Under the pieces are notes generated by a model. The model ran no database searches. It saw nothing but the letters and a program-made list of their open reading frames with translations, and was not told the DNA's origin. Of a stretch of 64,000 nucleotides of DNA, positions 1 to 8,793 are shown in pieces. How positions within the stretch are numbered: position 1 is the stretch's first letter; each line of letters opens with the position of its first letter. Made by a program: the position numbers and the translations under genes. This DNA is from Paraburkholderia sp. BL21I4N1 (lineage in GTDB: Bacteria; Pseudomonadota; Gammaproteobacteria; Burkholderiales; Burkholderiaceae): NCBI RefSeq assembly GCF_002973525.1, contig NZ_PVEN01000003.1, positions 248,001 to 312,000 on the forward strand, written 5' to 3'.

Positions 1-1535
1 CGTTCGCGGACGGCTCGCGCAGCCGTTACTTCGGCGGCAGCAGCAACTGTTGGGGCGGCTGGTGCCGTCCGCTCGATCCTTGGGATTTCGAAAAGCGCGA
101 CTGGATTGCGCACAGCGGCTGGCCGTTCGGTCTCGACGAACTCGCGCCGTATTACGCGCGCACGCATGAATTGCTGAAGCTCGGCCCGCAGAATTTCGAC
201 CCCGCTTACTGGGAACGCGAGATCGGCCGTCCCGACGTGCGCCGCCTGCCGCTCTCGACCGGCGACATGCGCGACACGGTCGCGCAGTTCAGCCCGCCGG
301 TGCGCTTCGGCAAGGTGTATCGCGACGAGCTGTCGCAATCGTCGCGGGTACGCGTATATCTGCATGCGAACGTGTTGAACATCGACGCCAACGCCGACGG
401 CACCACGATTACCCGCGTGAAAGTCGGCACGATCAGCGGCCGTCGCATCACGATGCAGGCGAAGATTTTCGTGCTCGCGACCGGCGGGATCGAGAATGCG
501 CGCCTGCTGCTCGCGTCGAACGACGTGCAGACGGCCGGCCTCGGCAATGCGCACGATCTGGTGGGCCGCTACTTCATGGACCACCCGCGCATGATGTCGG
601 GCAAGGTCCGCTTCCGGCCGGGTAACGCGCGCAACAAGCTGTACGACATCAAGTATCACTACCAGAACGCCGCGGTGTCGGCGCACGGCACGAAGATCTC
701 GTCGCAGTTCGCGCCGAAGCAGGAATGGATGGCGCGCGAAAAGTTGCTGAATTCCCGCGTGTGGCTCTATTCGAAATGGTACGGCGAAGGCAGCGCGGGT
801 TCCGAGGCGCTGATCCATTGCAAGGAAGCGTTGCTGCAGAAGGATCAGCCCGGGCGCAGTCTGAAGCGGGACATCGAGACGATGATTGCGCATCCGCTGG
901 ATACCGTGGGCTACGGGTTGACGCGTCTGCTGCAATGGCCGGCGCTCATCACCGACGTGACGCTGCAGGCGATCGTCGAAGCGGTGCCCGATCCGGATAG
1001 CCGCGTCACGCTGTCGGCCGATAAACGCGACCGCTTCGGCATGCCGCGCGTGCGGGTCGAGTGGCGTCTGGGCGATCAGGTGCAACGCACGTTCGACAAA
1101 ACCTTCGCGCTGCTCGCGCAGGAGCTGCAACTGGCCGGCGTCGCCGACGTGCAACTCGACGCCCCGCTCGAAGGCCGCGCGTGGCCTGCGAAGCTCGAAG
1201 GCACGTGGCATCACATGGGCACGACGCGCATGCACGATTCGCCGCGCGAAGGCGTGGTGGATCGCGACTGCAAGGTGCACGGGATCAGCAATCTTTATGT
1301 CGGCGGCAGTTCGGTGTTTCCGACCGTGGGCGCGAACTTCCCGACCATTACGATCGCTGCGTTGTCGTTGCGGCTCGCCGGGCATCTGGTGCGTCAGCTC
1401 GATGTTCCGGATATCGTCGGCAACACGCGTGCCGAAGCGGCCAACAGTTCGATGATGTCGATTCAGGCGACGCCGCAGGTTGAGGCGCTACCTATTGCGG
1501 CGTCGACGCTGACGTCGTTGATGAAGGAGCAGTGA
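1..1535 (+). CDS. GMC-family oxidoreductase, C-terminal part (5' end outside window)
   Basis: The reading frame is already open at base 3 and continues to a TGA at 1533-1535, so the gene starts before the window and its FAD-binding N-terminus is missing here. The visible part begins with GGSSNCWGGWCRPLDPW, typical of glucose-methanol-choline oxidoreductases. It ends with the conserved C-terminal block: WHHMGTTRM near 1207-1233 (candidate active-site His) and GGSSVFPTVGANFPT near 1300-1345. Members oxidise sugar or alcohol groups using FAD; the substrate cannot be read from sequence. The glycosyltransferases and membrane polymerase-like gene that follow suggest a role in exopolysaccharide synthesis or modification (inference). 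An internal TTG at 171 is not the true start, because clear family sequence lies upstream of it. Confidence 0.85.
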   Translation, partial: FADGSRSRYFGGSSNCWGGWCRPLDPWDFEKRDWIAHSGWPFGLDELAPYYARTHELLKLGPQNFDPAYWEREIGRPDVRRLPLSTGDMRDTVAQFSPPVRFGKVYRDELSQSSRVRVYLHANVLNIDANADGTTITRVKVGTISGRRITMQAKIFVLATGGIENARLLLASNDVQTAGLGNAHDLVGRYFMDHPRMMSGKVRFRPGNARNKLYDIKYHYQNAAVSAHGTKISSQFAPKQEWMAREKLLNSRVWLYSKWYGEGSAGSEALIHCKEALLQKDQPGRSLKRDIETMIAHPLDTVGYGLTRLLQWPALITDVTLQAIVEAVPDPDSRVTLSADKRDRFGMPRVRVEWRLGDQVQRTFDKTFALLAQELQLAGVADVQLDAPLEGRAWPAKLEGTWHHMGTTRMHDSPREGVVDRDCKVHGISNLYVGGSSVFPTVGANFPTITIAALSLRLAGHLVRQLDVPDIVGNTRAEAANSSMMSIQATPQVEALPIAASTLTSLMKEQ

Positions 1536-1570
1536 TGCCTTAGCCGGAATCTGGCGAAGGTGGAAATGAA

Positions 1571-1608
1571 GATGGCGCGCAGTGTGAACTGCGCGCCATC
1601 CTGTTTTT
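1571..1608 (+). terminator. Rho-independent terminator after GMC oxidoreductase
   Basis: A perfect 13-bp stem (1571-1583 with 1588-1600) closes a GTGA loop and is followed by TTTTT at 1604-1608. It lies between two convergent genes and ends the plus-strand transcript. Confidence 0.9.
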
Positions 1609-1631
1609 GAGCGGTGTTTTTTAAAGCGGGC

Positions 1632-2852
1632 TCAGCGGCTTTGCTGCGTCGCTTCGCATAGCGTGGCGAGCGGCGTCGAATCGCCACGTTCATCGACGGG
1701 CGCGCCCTTCGTTTCCAGCAGCGCCGTCAGCGCGCTCACCATCGTTTCGATCCGGAAGCGCGCGTTGAACGTGCGCGTTGCTTGCGCGCGCATCTGATCG
1801 CGTGCGGCGTCGTCGAGATCGAGCCAGCGCAACAGATTCTTCTCGGTGCCGTCCACGGTATCCGGCGCCACCAGGCCCGCGCCGTCCATGTCGATTTCGC
1901 GCCACACGTTGACCTTGTCGGAGATCAGCGCGGGCAGTCCGCAACCCAGCGCCTCGGCCACCGCCACGCCGAAGTTTTCCTGATGCGAGGGCAGCGCGAA
2001 CACGTCGCTCGCGTGGAACGCGCCCCACTTGAGATCGCCCTGCAACATGCCGGGCAAACTCAGCCGATGCGCGACGCCGGCCGCCTGGGCCTGCGCGCGC
2101 AGCGTCACGCCCCAGCCGGTTTCGTCGGGACCGGCGATCACCAGATGCAGCGACGGATCGCGGCCGGCCACGCGGGCGAACGCGTCGATTAGCAGATCGC
2201 AGCCTTTCTTGGCGTGCACGCGGCCGAGAAACAACACAATGCGTTTGCCGCGCAGACCGGGCACGGCTTGCAGGAACGCTTCGCGCAGCGGTGCGGCGTC
2301 GAGCGGCGGCACCGTCGTGCCGAACGGCACGATCCGCTCGTTCGCGCGATACAGCCAGAACGATTGACGTGCGCGCGTGCGTTCTTCTTCCGTCGTGAAG
2401 ATCACGGTGTGTGCATCGCGCAGCACACGGTACTCGGCCCACGGCCAGTACAGCCACTTCTTCATGTGCTTGAGCGGATAGGTTTCTTTAAACCACGGGT
2501 CGAGCATGCCGTGCACGTACACGTAATACGGCACCTCGCTATGGCGCAGCGCCTTCCATGCCGCGAAGCCGTGGTATTGCCACAGACCGTGCACGATCAC
2601 CGCGTCGAAGCGTTTCGCGTTGGCGGCGAGCCACGGTGCGAGACGCGGGTTGTGGCCATAGCGGCTTGGCGTCGGCCCGAAGGTGTGGACCGCGAACGGA
2701 AACGCGGCGAGGTAGGCGTCGCCGGGCGCATCGCAGGTGGCGACCTCGATGTCGTGACCGGCGTCCTGCATCGCGATGCCGCTACGGCGCACGCCTTCGA
2801 CGGGACCGCCCGCGCGGGGATCGACACTGGCAAGCAGATGGAGGATTTTCAT
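1632..2852 (-). CDS. Glycosyltransferase family 4 (exopolysaccharide)
   Basis: This 406-residue protein has the GT-B layout of family 4 glycosyltransferases. The N-terminal acceptor domain opens with LASVDPRAGGPVEGVRR, a common family start. The C-terminal nucleotide-sugar domain contains KRIVLFLGRVHAKKGCDLLI and the EX7E-type motif in HQENFGVAVAEALGCG. It should transfer a sugar from a nucleotide donor to a lipid-linked glycan at the cytoplasmic face. Its ATG overlaps the stop of the upstream membrane protein gene by four bases (ATGA at 2849-2852), so the two are probably translationally coupled. Donor and linkage cannot be predicted. Confidence 0.9.
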   Translation of the reverse strand: MKILHLLASVDPRAGGPVEGVRRSGIAMQDAGHDIEVATCDAPGDAYLAAFPFAVHTFGPTPSRYGHNPRLAPWLAANAKRFDAVIVHGLWQYHGFAAWKALRHSEVPYYVYVHGMLDPWFKETYPLKHMKKWLYWPWAEYRVLRDAHTVIFTTEEERTRARQSFWLYRANERIVPFGTTVPPLDAAPLREAFLQAVPGLRGKRIVLFLGRVHAKKGCDLLIDAFARVAGRDPSLHLVIAGPDETGWGVTLRAQAQAAGVAHRLSLPGMLQGDLKWGAFHASDVFALPSHQENFGVAVAEALGCGLPALISDKVNVWREIDMDGAGLVAPDTVDGTEKNLLRWLDLDDAARDQMRAQATRTFNARFRIETMVSALTALLETKGAPVDERGDSTPLATLCEATQQSR

Positions 2853-4378
2853 CGGGCGATAGTCGGTCGGTTGCCGCCTGGCGTCGGCGAAGTGTGGGGC
2901 ACGAGCGCGCCGAAAGAGGGCGACGAGCGGGTATCGCGGGTGTCACGCGCGTCGCGTGTATCGCGCGAGTCGTTCGAGCCGCGCGACGAGCCGAGCGCGG
3001 CGGGCAGGTCGGCACGGCCCATGCCGGGCTGGATGCGACCCGGCAGATCGGGCATCGCGCCTGGCCGCCAATTCGGCGGTCGGCGCGGGCGTCTCACGCG
3101 CGCCGGTAACGCACGCTGCAGGCGCGAGTGCGTGGCGATCATCAGACCGAGCGCGACACCGAAGACAAGGCCCGAAAAACGCGGCCCAAGCGGATTGCCG
3201 CCGATCGACGTGGCCGGCAACGCGGCGAATAGCATGATCGCGCGCCCCAGCACCGGCAGCATCGGCGCATCGGGCACGACCGCGCGCCAGTAGCGATACG
3301 AGAAGAAGCAGATCGCCAGCGCGGCCAGCGTCGCCAACGGCATGCCGATACCGAACAGCAGACCGCCCGCGAAGAACTGGTAGACCCAGAAGTTGTGACC
3401 GGCGGCCCATTCGTGGATCGCGTAGAAATCCTCGTCGGAGATCTGTCCAACGAGATCCGGCAGATAGACCGGCGAGTAGCGGTAATAGTGTCCGTAGCCT
3501 TCACCGAACAGCACCGTGGACGGCGATTCCATGACCTGGTCGTACTGGTCGCGCATTTCCGCGAGACGCGTGATGGTGGTTGGATCCTTACCCGATTCCG
3601 TTTCCGCGGACGCGAAAATGCGCTGCGTCCAGTGCTCGGCGACGGTCGGAAAACTGATCACGGCGACACCGGCGATGGCGGCCAGCACGACGCCCACCAC
3701 GATGCTGCGGCCGAATGCGCGCCAGATATGTTGAATCGTCGGCGCGCTCAGCGCCACGGCGAGCAGGAACAGCAGCACGGTGCCGAGCAGCAGGCTGCGG
3801 GTCACGCTCAACAATTCGACGATCACCGTGCCGGCGAACACGCACACGTTGAACAGCGAGAAGCGTCGCGCTACCACGAACTCATGCAGCAGCACGGCTT
3901 GCAAACCGAGCAACGTCACGGAGATGATCCGGTAACGCACTTCTTCGAGATCGCCGCTGGTCGCCAGTCCGTAGCCGAAAGTGAACACCGCGCTAATCAG
4001 ATTGGCGACGAACAGCGCGCGTTCGAACTGGGAGAGTCGCGATTCGCTCCACGGCCGGCACGCCACGAGATAGCCGAGCAGGAACAGTACGAAGGGCAGC
4101 AGCGTGCGCAGATAATTGCCGACATCGTTGTCCTGCACGAACTGGGCCACCACACTGCCGAACACGCACAGCAGCATGCTTGCGGTGACGATCGAACGCA
4201 GCCGCGAACGCTCGCGAAAGCGCGGCGCGACCAGCAGCAGCGCGAGGCCGGCGGCGAATGCCGGGACCACGAACACGAACTGCGCGAGGTGGCCGACGTT
4301 GGCGTCGGTGGCCTTGTAGTCCCACGCAAGCGGAAGCAGAAAAATCCATATCCAGGGCGTTGCATACTGATGGCGCAT
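2849..4378 (-). CDS. Polytopic membrane protein, O-antigen ligase/polymerase-like
   Basis: This 509-residue protein has about ten or more hydrophobic segments across residues 10-420, including an early VFVVPAFAAGLALLLVAP helix. A larger hydrophilic loop carries HYYRYSPVYLPDLVG and HEWAAGHNFWVYQF, an arrangement seen in Wzy polymerases and WaaL ligases with a periplasmic loop. The context (glycosyltransferase coupled downstream, acyltransferase divergent upstream) fits an exopolysaccharide polymerase. The extreme C-terminus is low-complexity, with tandem RDTRDARDTRDTR after a proline/arginine-rich stretch. The start is an ATG at 4378. The family call rests on topology and context, as Wzy proteins have weak sequence motifs. 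Confidence 0.65.
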   Translation of the reverse strand: MRHQYATPWIWIFLLPLAWDYKATDANVGHLAQFVFVVPAFAAGLALLLVAPRFRERSRLRSIVTASMLLCVFGSVVAQFVQDNDVGNYLRTLLPFVLFLLGYLVACRPWSESRLSQFERALFVANLISAVFTFGYGLATSGDLEEVRYRIISVTLLGLQAVLLHEFVVARRFSLFNVCVFAGTVIVELLSVTRSLLLGTVLLFLLAVALSAPTIQHIWRAFGRSIVVGVVLAAIAGVAVISFPTVAEHWTQRIFASAETESGKDPTTITRLAEMRDQYDQVMESPSTVLFGEGYGHYYRYSPVYLPDLVGQISDEDFYAIHEWAAGHNFWVYQFFAGGLLFGIGMPLATLAALAICFFSYRYWRAVVPDAPMLPVLGRAIMLFAALPATSIGGNPLGPRFSGLVFGVALGLMIATHSRLQRALPARVRRPRRPPNWRPGAMPDLPGRIQPGMGRADLPAALGSSRGSNDSRDTRDARDTRDTRSSPSFGALVPHTSPTPGGNRPTIAR

Positions 4379-4727
4379 TGCTGATCCCTCCCCCGTCGCC
4401 GTCGTTTCGCCGTCCGTCTGCAGCGGACGGTCACGTATCGGGCCATTGTGCGGGAATCTCCCAATACGTTAGTTACCTGGACCGCATTCGTCGTCGATTG
4501 CCTGGGTTCTGGCGACGCCGGCAAGTGCCTTTTTATAGACCCAGGTTGGCGCTTTGGCGCTTACTTGGGTTCCATGCAAGTTCCTGGCGGCAAGAGGCGT
4601 GCACATCGGCGCAGGTTGTCGGCCAATGTCTTGAAGTTGGCGCGCACGCACGGACGCAGCCACGGAAGATGCAAAAAGGGCCATGCCCTACCGCGGGATC
4701 GCTTGCACCAGATGACAGGGGAAAAAC
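4379..4727. promoter_or_regulatory. Divergent intergenic region (349 bp)
   Basis: No supportable coding sequence. It separates the minus-strand polymerase/glycosyltransferase pair from the plus-strand acyltransferase, so it must hold both promoters. I could not assign convincing -35/-10 or sigma-54 boxes by eye. Confidence 0.45.
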
Positions 4728-5873
4728 ATGAAATTTTTCGGCGGGGCGCGGCCTACGACACGGGGACGGGCGATCGAACTCGATTTTGTCCGCGGCATTG
4801 CGATCATCGCGGTGATGGGGTTTCACTTTCACGCGGTCCACACCGGCAATTACCTGATCCAGGTCATCGAATATCCGCTGAAGAATTTCGGCCGCGAAGG
4901 CGTGAATCTGTTCTTCACGCTGAGCGGTTTTCTGGTGGGCGGTCTGTTGCTCCGGCAATACGCTGAAACCGGACATGTCGATGCGAGGCGCTTTATCGTG
5001 CGGCGGATTTTCCGCATCTGGCCCGCTTACTACGTGCTGATCGCGTTTCATGTGCTGGCCGGACGGCATCCGTGGAATACCTTCCTCGTGCAGAACCTGA
5101 CCCACTTGCAGAACTATCTGGGTACCTCGATCACCCAGACCTGGAGTCTTGCGGTCGAAGAACACTTTTATCTCGTGCTGCCGGCCCTCTTGCTGCTGTT
5201 CGCGCGCTGGAAGCTGGGGGCATGGACGATTGTCGGCGTGCTGACCGGTATTTGCGCGGTGGTGCTGACCGCGCGTTGCTTCGCGGTGGCGGGCGGCGAT
5301 CTGGATGGCGCGTTCGCTTACACACAGTATCGGATCGACAGTTTGCTGGTCGGCGTGATTCTGTCGGCAATTTACTGGATGAAGCCCGCTGTCTACCATC
5401 AGCTCGCCAAACGCAAGGGACTGCTGATTCTCGGGGTGGTCATATTGTGTGCGTGGCTGGTGCTGGCGACCAAAAATCTCGCGCTCGACGAAAGCATCGG
5501 TTACACGATTCAGGCGCTCGGTTTCGCCGCGCTGATCGTGCTGGTCCTCGAGTATTCCGGCTCGCTGCGCGAGTCGTGGATTTATCGCGGCGTGGCGTGG
5601 ATCGGCCTCTATTCGTACGGGATTTACTTGTGGCATTCGCTGGCGCTCGCGCCGGGCGACATTCTGATTCGCAAGACCACGGCGATGGGTTTTCCGCCGA
5701 GCCTGATCTGGGTGCTGGCGCTGACGGCGCAATTCGCGATCGCCATCTTTATCGGCTACGTGACAACGCGCGCGATCGAGTACCCGTTCCTGCTGATGCG
5801 CAACGCGCTGTTCCCGGAAAAGCGCAGCAGTTCGGTGCGCGAGGAAGTGCCCGCGGGCGGGCAGTTGTCCTAG
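4728..5873 (+). CDS. Acyltransferase 3 family protein (OafA-like)
   Basis: This 381-residue protein has about ten hydrophobic segments typical of membrane acyltransferase-3 proteins that add acetyl or related groups to exported glycans. Near the N-terminus is IELDFVRGIAIIAVMGFHFH, containing the family's conserved Arg and His, followed by EGVNLFFTLSGFLVGGLL and RRIFRIWPAYYVLI, all hallmark blocks. A later SLAVEEHFYLVLPALLLL segment is also characteristic. The ATG at 4728 is preceded by the purine-rich GACAGGGGAAAAAC. The gene stands alone, is ended by a strong terminator, and is probably an exopolysaccharide-decorating enzyme (inference from neighbours). Confidence 0.9.
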   Translation: MKFFGGARPTTRGRAIELDFVRGIAIIAVMGFHFHAVHTGNYLIQVIEYPLKNFGREGVNLFFTLSGFLVGGLLLRQYAETGHVDARRFIVRRIFRIWPAYYVLIAFHVLAGRHPWNTFLVQNLTHLQNYLGTSITQTWSLAVEEHFYLVLPALLLLFARWKLGAWTIVGVLTGICAVVLTARCFAVAGGDLDGAFAYTQYRIDSLLVGVILSAIYWMKPAVYHQLAKRKGLLILGVVILCAWLVLATKNLALDESIGYTIQALGFAALIVLVLEYSGSLRESWIYRGVAWIGLYSYGIYLWHSLALAPGDILIRKTTAMGFPPSLIWVLALTAQFAIAIFIGYVTTRAIEYPFLLMRNALFPEKRSSSVREEVPAGGQLS

Positions 5874-5895
5874 TCGGGTTGACGGGCTGAATGTG

Positions 5896-5934
5896 ACGAG
5901 GCGTCCATCTTGATGATGGACGCCTCGTTTTTTT
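5896..5934 (+). terminator. Rho-independent terminator after acyltransferase
   Basis: A perfect 14-bp stem (5896-5909 with 5915-5928), a five-base loop and a run of seven T from 5928 to 5934. It terminates the acyltransferase transcript before the convergent glycosyltransferase gene. Confidence 0.92.
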
Positions 5935-6007
5935 GGGGGGAGGTGTTGCGGCGTTGAGCTTTAAAACGGCAGTGCGCCAGAACGAGGCCTGAAAACCACG
6001 CTGAAAC

Positions 6008-7198
6008 TCAAGCCATCTGCTGCAGCAAGGTCTGCTTGAATTGCCCAAGCGTGTGCCGCGACAGCAGGTCTTCGCGAGCGGCCGGTTCGGCTTCGCGCGG
6101 ATGCGGCCATGACGTCATGGTTTCCGTGATTGCCCGGCCAATCGACGCGGAACTCAGGTCGCTCAGAATCGGCCCCAACTCGCAGCGCCGGCTGAACCAG
6201 CCGATCAGACCGTCTTCCGTCGCGATCACCGGCTTGCCGAATCGATAGGCCTGCACCAGCACGCCGCTCATGCCGTAGTGCCCCTTGTAGCCGAGCCAGA
6301 CCGCGTCGCAGGCGGAGAATAGATCGCGTTCCACGTCGTTCGAGATGAACTCGTCGAGCACCAGCGGCGCGGGCGTCAGACTGCGCACATGATTGCGCAT
6401 GAAGTGGCGTGTCACGTCGTCCTGTTCGCCGGCAACGATCAGCGTCGGCGCGTGGTCCAGCCGCGTCAGCGCATGTACCAGCTCGTAGATGCCTTTGCGT
6501 TCGGTGATCGCGCCATACACGAGCAGATAGCGCTGGTCAGTATCGAGGCCGAGACGCGCGCGCGCGAGCACCGGATTCTCCGCGTGTTCATCGGGAAACG
6601 GATCGGCAACGTAGGCGACTTTCGCGCCGGTCTTCGACGAATAGCGCGCCGCCCATTCGGGCAAGGTGGGGTCGATGGTCAGCAAGGTACGCAAGCCGCT
6701 GGTGCGAATCGCGCGCTTGAACAGCTGCGCCTTGATCGCGTTGACGACCGGACGATCGGGCGCTTTGATACCGACCTTGTGGTGATGAAACGTGGCACGC
6801 ATCGTGATGCCGATCCATGGCGTCTTGCCGAACGGCGAGCCGAGAAACGGCAGCGAATAGAAAAAATAGTCGACGTACGGCACCACCACGAGGCGAATGT
6901 TCTGCATGCGGCTGAGGATCGAATGCACGCGCTTGAAGTAGCGGTGAAAGCGCCAATACGGATTCGGGTCCGGTAAGCGGCCGCGCTGCGGTTCCTCGGG
7001 ATCGACGAACGCGATCTGCTGGTCCGCGCGGTTGGCGGCGGTGATCTGACGCGCGAGCCGGTGATCTTCGTTCGCGCATTCGGTGACCAGAATGCACGGG
7101 TAACCGGCTTCCGCGCAGGCCTGCATGGTCCATTCGACATAGCGCCAGCGATGGCCGGTCAGATTGGGTTCCACTATCAGGACATAGTCTTGTTCCAT
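6008..7198 (-). CDS. Glycosyltransferase, family 4-like
   Basis: The chosen ATG at 7198 gives 396 residues beginning MEQDYVLIVEPNLTGHRWRY. An in-frame TTG 129 bases upstream would add 43 residues that look unlike a GT N-terminus. The C-terminal half has the family 4 arrangement: RYLLVYGAITERKGIYELVH starts the donor-binding domain, and SACDAVWLGYKGHYGMSGVL then AYRFGKPVIA occupy the usual EX7E region, although the classic second Glu is not obvious. The gene is divergent from the flippase at 7540 and belongs to the same exopolysaccharide locus. Donor and acceptor are unknown. Confidence 0.75.
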   Translation of the reverse strand: MEQDYVLIVEPNLTGHRWRYVEWTMQACAEAGYPCILVTECANEDHRLARQITAANRADQQIAFVDPEEPQRGRLPDPNPYWRFHRYFKRVHSILSRMQNIRLVVVPYVDYFFYSLPFLGSPFGKTPWIGITMRATFHHHKVGIKAPDRPVVNAIKAQLFKRAIRTSGLRTLLTIDPTLPEWAARYSSKTGAKVAYVADPFPDEHAENPVLARARLGLDTDQRYLLVYGAITERKGIYELVHALTRLDHAPTLIVAGEQDDVTRHFMRNHVRSLTPAPLVLDEFISNDVERDLFSACDAVWLGYKGHYGMSGVLVQAYRFGKPVIATEDGLIGWFSRRCELGPILSDLSSASIGRAITETMTSWPHPREAEPAAREDLLSRHTLGQFKQTLLQQMA

Positions 7199-7539
7199 CG
7201 CGTCGGTAACCTGTGCGTGGTAGGAGAAAAAAGTACCTGAGCGCCGGCTGTTGCCAGGCGCTAGCGGGACAACGTTAGCATCGCCCGCGTAGGGTCCAGG
7301 ACTAATTTGACCCGCTTTGTGTGCCAACGTACCAGGGTCTGTCGGCTTCGTCTGACCAGGCCTAGCTGATGGCGGTTGTCGCCGATTCTCTCGCGGTAAG
7401 GTCGTGACTGGAGTTCGATGAAAACCCCGCCAGCTTGCTGGTGCAACCCAATGAATTGTGCGCCGGCGGCGTTCGCAGCGATACTTTTATCGCTGCCTGG
7501 CGCCGATCTGGGCGCGCCAGGTTTTGACGGAGAGACAGC
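7199..7539. promoter_or_regulatory. Divergent intergenic region (341 bp)
   Basis: No supportable gene. It lies between the minus-strand glycosyltransferase and the plus-strand flippase and must hold both promoters. The Shine-Dalgarno GGAGAG at 7529-7534 serves the TTG start of the flippase. A TTGACC at 7307-7312 is a possible plus-strand -35, without a clear -10. Confidence 0.4.
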
Positions 7540-8793
7540 TTGCGGGCGATCAGGCTTCCGGCAGTGTCGATAGCGGGCAGTTTCGGCGCGAGTGCGGCAA
7601 CGTGGGTGTTGCTGCAACAGTTCGCCGTGCGAGGCCTCGTGGCGATCAAATTCCTCGCGATCGGCCGCATGCTCGGGCCGGCGGCGATCGGCAGCGTGAG
7701 CGTGGCCTTGCTCGCGGTCGCGATTGCCGAAGCGCTGTCCGACACCGGGCTCGCGCAGGCCGTCATTCAAGGCGAGCATGCGCCCACCCGTCCGCAACTC
7801 GGCGCGGTATGGACCACGCTGACCGCGCGCGGCGTTCTCATCTCTTTGCTGCTGGTCGCGCTTGCGCCGCTGCTGAGCAGTCAATTCCATCTGAACGGTT
7901 CGCTCGTGCTGATACAACTGGCCGCTTTGCTGCCGTTGTTGCGCGGGCTGGCTTCGCCGACCTACTACGTAGTGCAGCGCGAGCGTCGCTTTCAGCACAT
8001 TGCCGGTGTCGAAGTGGCGGCGTCGTTCGTCGATTGCACGGTGGGACTGGCGCTCGCGTATTTCGGCGCGGGGGCGGCTTCGGTGCTGATCGGACTGGTG
8101 GCCGGCGAAAGCCTGAAGAGCACGCTGACCTGGGCCACCATGAAACCGCGTCCGCCGATTCGCGCGGTGTGGTCGGGCATCGGTCACTATGTCGGCTTCA
8201 GCCGCTGGATCTGGGCCAGCAGCGTGATCAATCTGTTGCTCAATCAGTTCGACAAGGTGGTGGTCGGCAAATTGCTCGGGCCGGCGCAACTGGGTGGCTA
8301 TCAGATGTCGTCGCGGCTCGCGCAGATGCTGCTCGCCGACGCGGCGATCGCCATGTCGCAATACCTGTTTCCCACCTTCGCGGCGCACCACCGGCGCAAT
8401 CCGCAGGCCGCGTCGCGCGTTATCAAAATCTATCTGCTGGCGATCGCGATGGGATTGACCGCGTTCGTCATGCTGCTCAGGCTGATCGCGGAGCCGCTGT
8501 TCTCGCTGATTCTCGGCGCGGCCTGGCTGCCCGCGGTGCCGCTGTTCCGGATCCTCGTGATCAACATGGCGATCGGTGCGCTGATCGCCGTGCTGGTTGC
8601 GTATCTGCGCGCGGTGGGCGATGCGAAGGCGACCGTGCATGCGTCGGCGATTCAGGTCGTCGTGCTGCTGGTGAGCGCGCCGCCCGCGGTACATTGGTGG
8701 GGCGTGACGGGCATTGCCTGGTCGATGACGCTCGGCCTCGGCTGCGCCGCGGCGTGGATGCTATTCAGGACGCTGACTGCAAGGACGTCGTGA
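7540..8793 (+). CDS. MOP-superfamily polysaccharide flippase (Wzx-like)
   Basis: This 417-residue protein has roughly 12 hydrophobic segments and the layout of lipid-linked oligosaccharide flippases, with the common FGASAATWVLLQQFAVRGL start and a conserved loop SPTYYVVQRERRF near residues 130-150. It should move undecaprenyl-linked repeat units across the inner membrane before polymerisation. The start is TTG at 7540, chosen because GGAGAG lies at the right distance and the sequence after it is the family N-terminus. The stop overlaps the next gene by one base (TGATG at 8791-8795), indicating coupling with the glycosyltransferase. Confidence 0.88.
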   Translation: MRAIRLPAVSIAGSFGASAATWVLLQQFAVRGLVAIKFLAIGRMLGPAAIGSVSVALLAVAIAEALSDTGLAQAVIQGEHAPTRPQLGAVWTTLTARGVLISLLLVALAPLLSSQFHLNGSLVLIQLAALLPLLRGLASPTYYVVQRERRFQHIAGVEVAASFVDCTVGLALAYFGAGAASVLIGLVAGESLKSTLTWATMKPRPPIRAVWSGIGHYVGFSRWIWASSVINLLLNQFDKVVVGKLLGPAQLGGYQMSSRLAQMLLADAAIAMSQYLFPTFAAHHRRNPQAASRVIKIYLLAIAMGLTAFVMLLRLIAEPLFSLILGAAWLPAVPLFRILVINMAIGALIAVLVAYLRAVGDAKATVHASAIQVVVLLVSAPPAVHWWGVTGIAWSMTLGLGCAAAWMLFRTLTARTS

